Source: Nocardia ignorata NBRC 108230 (GTDB taxonomy: Bacteria > Actinomycetota > Actinomycetes > Mycobacteriales > Mycobacteriaceae). Taken from it: a stretch of 64,000 nt of DNA. The stretch lies in assembly GCF_001612905.1 (NCBI RefSeq), contig NZ_BDBI01000017.1:227346-291345 (forward strand), read 5' to 3'. Positions 60,181 through 64,000 of this stretch are shown here, piece by piece (within the stretch, counting starts at the first letter, position 1; the number at the start of each line of letters is the position of its first letter). The notes under the pieces are model-generated. The model had not been told where the DNA came from. It made no database searches and saw only the letters and a program-made list of their open reading frames with translations. A program made the translations under genes and the position numbers.

Positions 60181-61024
60181 TGATTCCTTCCTTACGCAGG
60201 GCGGCGGCCACACGCACGCGCAGCTCACGCCCCACCTCGAATTGTTTGCCTGGCAATGTGCGGGCAACCATCCGAATGTTCATCTCGTCGAGCGACAGAT
60301 CCTCCACGCCCATCACCGAAGGCTCGTCGAGCAGCAGCGGTTTCAGGCGGGCGTCCTGGTAGGCCTTGGTGCACACCTCGTGCAGCACCTCGTTGATCTT
60401 GTTGATGTCGGCTTGGGCCGACACCGGCACATCGATCGCGGCGCGCGCCCAGTCCTTGGACAGGTTGGTCACCTTCACGATCTGGCCGTTGGGGATGGTG
60501 ATCACCTCGCCGTCGGCGTTGCGCAGCGTGGTGATGCGCAGGGTCACGTCCTCGACGGTGCCCTCGGCCGGCTCCGCCGAGCCGGTGACCGCGATCTGCA
60601 CGACGTCACCGAATCCGTATTGGCGTTCGGTGATGAGGAAGAACCCGGCGAGGATGTCCTGCACGATGCGCTGGGCACCGAAACCGAGCGCCGCGCCGAG
60701 CACCGCTGCGGGCGCGACGAGCCCGGTCACCGAAAAGCCCAGCCGCCGAAGCACTTCCATGCCGACCAGCACATACACGATGGTCAGCACCACCCAGGTG
60801 ATGACCTGGGCGAGCGCGTGTCGGTGCTTGGCCGCCTCGGTGCGGACAAGGGCGTCGCTCGAGTGGAACGAGGCATCGATCTTGGTGGTCACCCGGTCGC
60901 GCACGAACGCCGCGAACCGACCGAACAGCATCGCGCCGACGACTAATAGGACGATCTCCAGGCCGCTGGAACGCAGCCAGGCGGTGATCTCCGTACCGCC
61001 GTTCATCGCGAGCACAGCGTTCAT
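60167..61024 (-). CDS. Mechanosensitive channel MscS family protein
   Basis: 285 residues. Three N-terminal helices (about 18-40, 75-98, 105-130) with the pore-lining helix GLVAPAAVLGAALGFGAQRIVQD, then the beta domain (YGFGDVVQI, ITTLRNADGEVITIPNG) and a C-terminal alpha/beta cap. It releases solutes on osmotic downshock. ATG 61024 gives the usual start; GTG 61075 would add 17 residues without a hydrophobic signal. Confidence 0.88.
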   Translation of the reverse strand: MNAVLAMNGGTEITAWLRSSGLEIVLLVVGAMLFGRFAAFVRDRVTTKIDASFHSSDALVRTEAAKHRHALAQVITWVVLTIVYVLVGMEVLRRLGFSVTGLVAPAAVLGAALGFGAQRIVQDILAGFFLITERQYGFGDVVQIAVTGSAEPAEGTVEDVTLRITTLRNADGEVITIPNGQIVKVTNLSKDWARAAIDVPVSAQADINKINEVLHEVCTKAYQDARLKPLLLDEPSVMGVEDLSLDEMNIRMVARTLPGKQFEVGRELRVRVAAALRKEGISETA

Positions 61025-61152
61025 CGCGTCGCCCCGTGGGGCGCGCGCAGGCACAGTTCCGGTCCGTTCGAACACACACCAGAAAGGTTACAGGCCGGTC
61101 ACGGCGCGTCGTCAAACGTGAACAACGACACCGTCGGCGAGCGAACCGCTGG

Positions 61153-62271
61153 CTATGCGTCGGCCTGTTCGCGCATGCGCCAACGGATTCCGGATTCGAT
61201 GAAGCCGTCGATGTCACCGTCGAGCACCGCCGAGGGGTTGTTGACCTCGTAGTTGGTGCGCAGATCCTTGACCATCTGGTACGGATGCAGCACGTAGGAG
61301 CGCATCTGGTTGCCCCACGAGGCGCCCTCGTTGGTCTTGAGCGCGTCCATCTGGGCCCGCTCCTCCTGGCGCTTGCGCTCGAGCAGCTTGGCCTGCAGCA
61401 CGCGCATGGCCGAGATCTTGTTCTGCAGCTGCGACTTCTCGTTCTGGCAGGTCACCACGATGCCGGTGGGGATGTGGGTCAGGCGAACCGCCGAGTCGGT
61501 GGTGTTGACGCTCTGTCCACCGGGGCCCGAGGAGCGGTACACGTCCACCCGGATGTCACCGTCGGGGATCTCGATGTGGTCGGTGGTCTCCACCACGGGC
61601 AGCACCTCGACCTCGGCGAAGGAGGTCTGGCGGCGGCCCTGGTTGTCGAACGGGCTGATCCGCACCAGGCGGTGGGTGCCCATCTCGACCGACAGCGTGC
61701 CGTAGGCATATGGCGACTTCACCGCGAAGGTGGCGCTCTTGATGCCCGCTTCCTCGGCGTAGGAGGTGTCGTAGACCTCCACGCTGTACTTGTGGCGCTC
61801 CGCCCAGCGGATGTACATGCGCATCAGCATCATCGCCCAGTCGGCGGCGTCGACACCACCGGCACCGGAGCGGATGTTGACCAGCGCGTCACGCTTGTCG
61901 TACTCGCCCGAGAGCAGGGTGCGTACTTCCATCGCCTCGATGTCCTCGCGCAGCGACGCCCGTTCGGCGTCGGCGTCGGCGAGGGCCTCGGTGGCGGCGG
62001 CGCCCTCTTCGGCCTCGGCGAGTTCGTAGAGCACCGGCATGTCCTCGAGCCGCTGGCGCAGGTCTTCCACCCGGCGCAGTTCGCTCTGGGCATGCGACAG
62101 CTCGCTGGTCACCTGCTGGGCGTGCTCCTGGTTGTTCCAGAGTTCGGGATCGGCGGCCTGGTGCTCGAGTTCATCGATGCGGCGGCGCAGCTCCTCGACA
62201 TCGAGGACCGACTCGACCGTCTTGAGCGTGGTGTCGAGTTCGGCGAGGTCGGCGATAACGTCAGGATGCAC
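61153..62271 (-). CDS. prfB: Peptide chain release factor 2
   Basis: 372 residues. RF2 features: the SSGPGGQSVN catalytic GGQ, RLTHIPTGIVV, and the stop-codon recognition region with VRISPFDNQGRRQTSFAEV. It terminates translation at UGA/UAA. The frame is continuous; the programmed +1 frameshift of many prfB genes (an internal UGA after CTT) is absent, as usual in actinobacteria. GTG 62271 gives the homologous N-terminus; TTG 62280 is a possible upstream start. Confidence 0.94.
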   Translation of the reverse strand: MHPDVIADLAELDTTLKTVESVLDVEELRRRIDELEHQAADPELWNNQEHAQQVTSELSHAQSELRRVEDLRQRLEDMPVLYELAEAEEGAAATEALADADAERASLREDIEAMEVRTLLSGEYDKRDALVNIRSGAGGVDAADWAMMLMRMYIRWAERHKYSVEVYDTSYAEEAGIKSATFAVKSPYAYGTLSVEMGTHRLVRISPFDNQGRRQTSFAEVEVLPVVETTDHIEIPDGDIRVDVYRSSGPGGQSVNTTDSAVRLTHIPTGIVVTCQNEKSQLQNKISAMRVLQAKLLERKRQEERAQMDALKTNEGASWGNQMRSYVLHPYQMVKDLRTNYEVNNPSAVLDGDIDGFIESGIRWRMREQADA

Positions 62272-62325
62272 GATGTCCAAGGTTACCGGTCGGCACCGAC
62301 ACGGCGAAACACGCGTACCACCACG

Positions 62326-63183
62326 TCAGCCCGCGACGGCACGCAGACCACCCGGGCGGCGGCCGACGAGGTCGTCCAGAGCGGCGGCGCTCGCCGCGTC
62401 GGCGGGCAGCAGAACGTCGAGCTGCTGATCGTCGTCGATGGACAGATCGAGCGATTCGTAGGCCAGCCGCAGCTCACCGGTCTCGGGATGGCTGATGCGG
62501 TTGATCCCACCCGAGGGCGGCAGACCGGGCAGGCGCGCGAGCCGGTCGGTGAAGGCAGAGCCCGCGGTGACGGTGAGTTCGTCCACCAGCGCGGCGACCA
62601 TCGGATCGGCGCGGAACGGGCCCTGTTTGAGCGACGCGACCAGCTTGTCGGCCGCCTGAGCCCAGTCCGGGTACAGCTCTCGCGCGCCGGGATGGGTGAA
62701 GACGAAACGCGCGATATTGGCGGGTTCGCCCTGATCGAACAGGCCGCTGGGCCCCATGAGCCTGCGGTAGCCCTCCGTGCAGGCGAGCACTTCGGTGAAC
62801 CGATTGGTGATCGCGGCGGGTGCGGGTTCGAGCTGGTCGAGGATCGCGCGGACAGTCGGGCGCACCGTGCGGTTGGGTCCGTTCTCCGCCGCTCCGCAGC
62901 TGAAACCGGACATGCCCTTGGTGAGCTGATGCAGATGCACCCGTTCGCGCGGGGTCAACCGCAGCGTCTCGGCCAGCGCCGACAACACCGGCGGCGAGGG
63001 ATGCCGGTCGCGTCCCTGCTCGAGCCGGATCAGGTACTCCACGCTCACACCCGACAGCATCGCCACCTCGGCGCGGCGCAGTCCGGGTGTCCGCCTGCGC
63101 GCGCCCGTCGGCAGACCGACCTCCGCGGGGGAGACCGACTCGCGCTTGGTGCGCAGGAACAGACCGAGTTCGTTGTCGCTCAC
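62326..63183 (-). CDS. XRE-family regulator with MmyB-type ligand-binding domain
   Basis: 285 residues. The N-terminal XRE helix-turn-helix (about 5-75: LGLFLRTKRESVSP, GLRRAEVAMLSGVSVEYLIRLEQGR) is followed by the MmyB-like domain (about 105-275: PTVRAILDQLEPAPAAITN, DWAQAADKLVASLK). This class often controls an adjacent divergent oxidoreductase, here the FMN reductase. GTG 63183 (VSDNELG) is chosen as the family-type start. Confidence 0.88.
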   Translation of the reverse strand: MSDNELGLFLRTKRESVSPAEVGLPTGARRRTPGLRRAEVAMLSGVSVEYLIRLEQGRDRHPSPPVLSALAETLRLTPRERVHLHQLTKGMSGFSCGAAENGPNRTVRPTVRAILDQLEPAPAAITNRFTEVLACTEGYRRLMGPSGLFDQGEPANIARFVFTHPGARELYPDWAQAADKLVASLKQGPFRADPMVAALVDELTVTAGSAFTDRLARLPGLPPSGGINRISHPETGELRLAYESLDLSIDDDQQLDVLLPADAASAAALDDLVGRRPGGLRAVAG

Positions 63184-63328
63184 CGCACCGACGGTACCGA
63201 GCCTCGCGCCGGTGAGAGTGGCCGTGCCACTACCAGTCTCAGCGTGGTCTCCCTGCCGGGTCGCCGAGCGACGACATTGGGTTGCACCGGCCGATCGGGG
63301 CCGGCACCAAAGATTCGAGGAGCACACC

Positions 63329-63913
63329 GTGTCCGCATTGAAACTCGCGATCATCATCGGCAGCGTCCGCGACGGGCGGTTCGGCCCCGTGGTCGCCGAC
63401 TGGTTCGCCGCGCAGGTCGACGATCGGTTCGATGTCGATGTGATCGATCTGGCGGAGTTCGATCTTCCGGCCGAACTGCCTGCGGTGCCGCCTGCGATGG
63501 ACCCTGATCCCGCGCGGCCGTCGGGGATGGTGGCGTTGTCCGATCGGCTTGCTGTTGCCGACGCTTATGTTGTTCTGACGCCCGAGTACAACCGGAGTTA
63601 TCCGTCGGCTCTGAAGACTGCTATCGACTGGCACTTCACTCAGTGGGATCGCAAGACGATCGGGTTCGTCGGGTACAGCGGGGGGACCGGGGGTGTGCTC
63701 GCTATCGAACATCTGCGTCAGGTTTTCAACGAACTCAACGCACATACTGTTCGGGATTATGTGTCGTTCCCTCGTTATTACCTGTTGTTCGACGAGGATG
63801 GTCGGCTGCGTGAGCCCGAGGGGTTCGAGGCTGCGGCGAAAGTGATGCTCGATCAACTGTTTTGGTGGGCGACGGCGTTGGCGGGTGCTCGATCCGCCGC
63901 GGCTTCTGCTTGA
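63329..63913 (+). CDS. NADPH-dependent FMN reductase family protein
   Basis: 194 residues of flavodoxin-like fold. The FMN phosphate loop IIGSVRDGRFGPVV is at the N-terminus, then VVLTPEYNRSYPSALKTAIDW and GFVGYSGGTGG. It reduces FMN or quinones with NADPH. GTG 63329 has GAGGAG 6 bases upstream. It is divergent from the XRE regulator, 145 bp apart, the usual arrangement for this pair. From about base 63530 onward codons shift to many T-ending choices (GCT, GTT, TAT), unlike most of the window. Confidence 0.88.
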   Translation: MSALKLAIIIGSVRDGRFGPVVADWFAAQVDDRFDVDVIDLAEFDLPAELPAVPPAMDPDPARPSGMVALSDRLAVADAYVVLTPEYNRSYPSALKTAIDWHFTQWDRKTIGFVGYSGGTGGVLAIEHLRQVFNELNAHTVRDYVSFPRYYLLFDEDGRLREPEGFEAAAKVMLDQLFWWATALAGARSAAASA

Positions 63914-64000
63914 TCTTTGGGGGGCGTCTGACGGGTGCTCAGCTGCATGGCACTACTCGAGTCCGCTACCTGCCGCACTCTCCGCCGTGCGGAACCACTG

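Noticed and set aside
61153..62271. Possible programmed frameshift in prfB
   Set aside because: The reading frame is continuous from GTG to stop with no internal UGA at the usual place, which is normal for actinobacterial prfB.

Overview
The window reads as chromosomal DNA from a high-GC actinobacterium of the order Mycobacteriales, most likely Nocardia or a close relative. Evidence: strong G/C-ending codon bias, frequent GTG starts, mycothiol-linked enzymes (mycoredoxin, maleylpyruvate-isomerase fold), WhiB7, AdnAB, UvrD2, FadD/FadE enzymes, an Rpf protein, and gene order that from memory follows the M. tuberculosis blocks Rv3204-Rv3193c and Rv3101c-Rv3105c. No IS element, prophage, integrase or CRISPR array was seen.

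Layout. 1-2 kb: a fused MtnA-MtnB methionine-salvage enzyme (cut by the window edge) and a tiny charged protein. 2-4 kb: a fused MobA-MoeA molybdenum-cofactor enzyme. 4-28 kb: a conserved DNA-repair, redox and stress block. It holds an alkyltransferase-like protein, a LipV-type hydrolase, the AdnA/AdnB motor-nuclease, a K+ channel, NudC, mycoredoxin, UvrD2 and WhiB7 with an attenuator-type leader. An ABC1-family kinase, an orphan TOMM-type leader-binding protein, a zincin-like protein, a PDZ/Lon-type protease, a PPA1309 protein and a UPF0182 membrane protein follow. Around 28 kb: an Rpf protein and the initiator tRNA, separated by a 354-bp region with two CRP-like palindromes.

28-34 kb: a secreted lipase and a fructose PTS operon (fruR-fruK-fruIIABC-ptsH). 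34-44 kb: a lactate 2-monooxygenase-like flavoenzyme, a diguanylate cyclase, galactokinase, a Tat-exported PhoD phosphatase and a PepSY membrane protein. 44-55.5 kb: lipid metabolism (two paralogous acyl-CoA ligases, an AurF-type diiron oxygenase, FadE23/FadE24 with tandem operators) mixed with an ArsR-type regulator, a secreted protein and a compact Phd/PIN-like toxin-antitoxin pair. 55.5-64 kb: a GT39 protein, a hydrolase with a divergent MerR regulator, the FtsEX-MscS-PrfB block, and an XRE regulator divergent from an FMN reductase.

Most of the window is core actinobacterial genome. The parts most worth a second look are the TA pair with its perfect 32-bp palindromic operator abutting the antitoxin start codon, the whiB7 leader with an unusually long uORF, the orphan TOMM-like gene, a NudC that has lost its zinc-ribbon cysteines, and low-complexity inserts inside conserved enzymes (MtnA, AdnA, AdnB).
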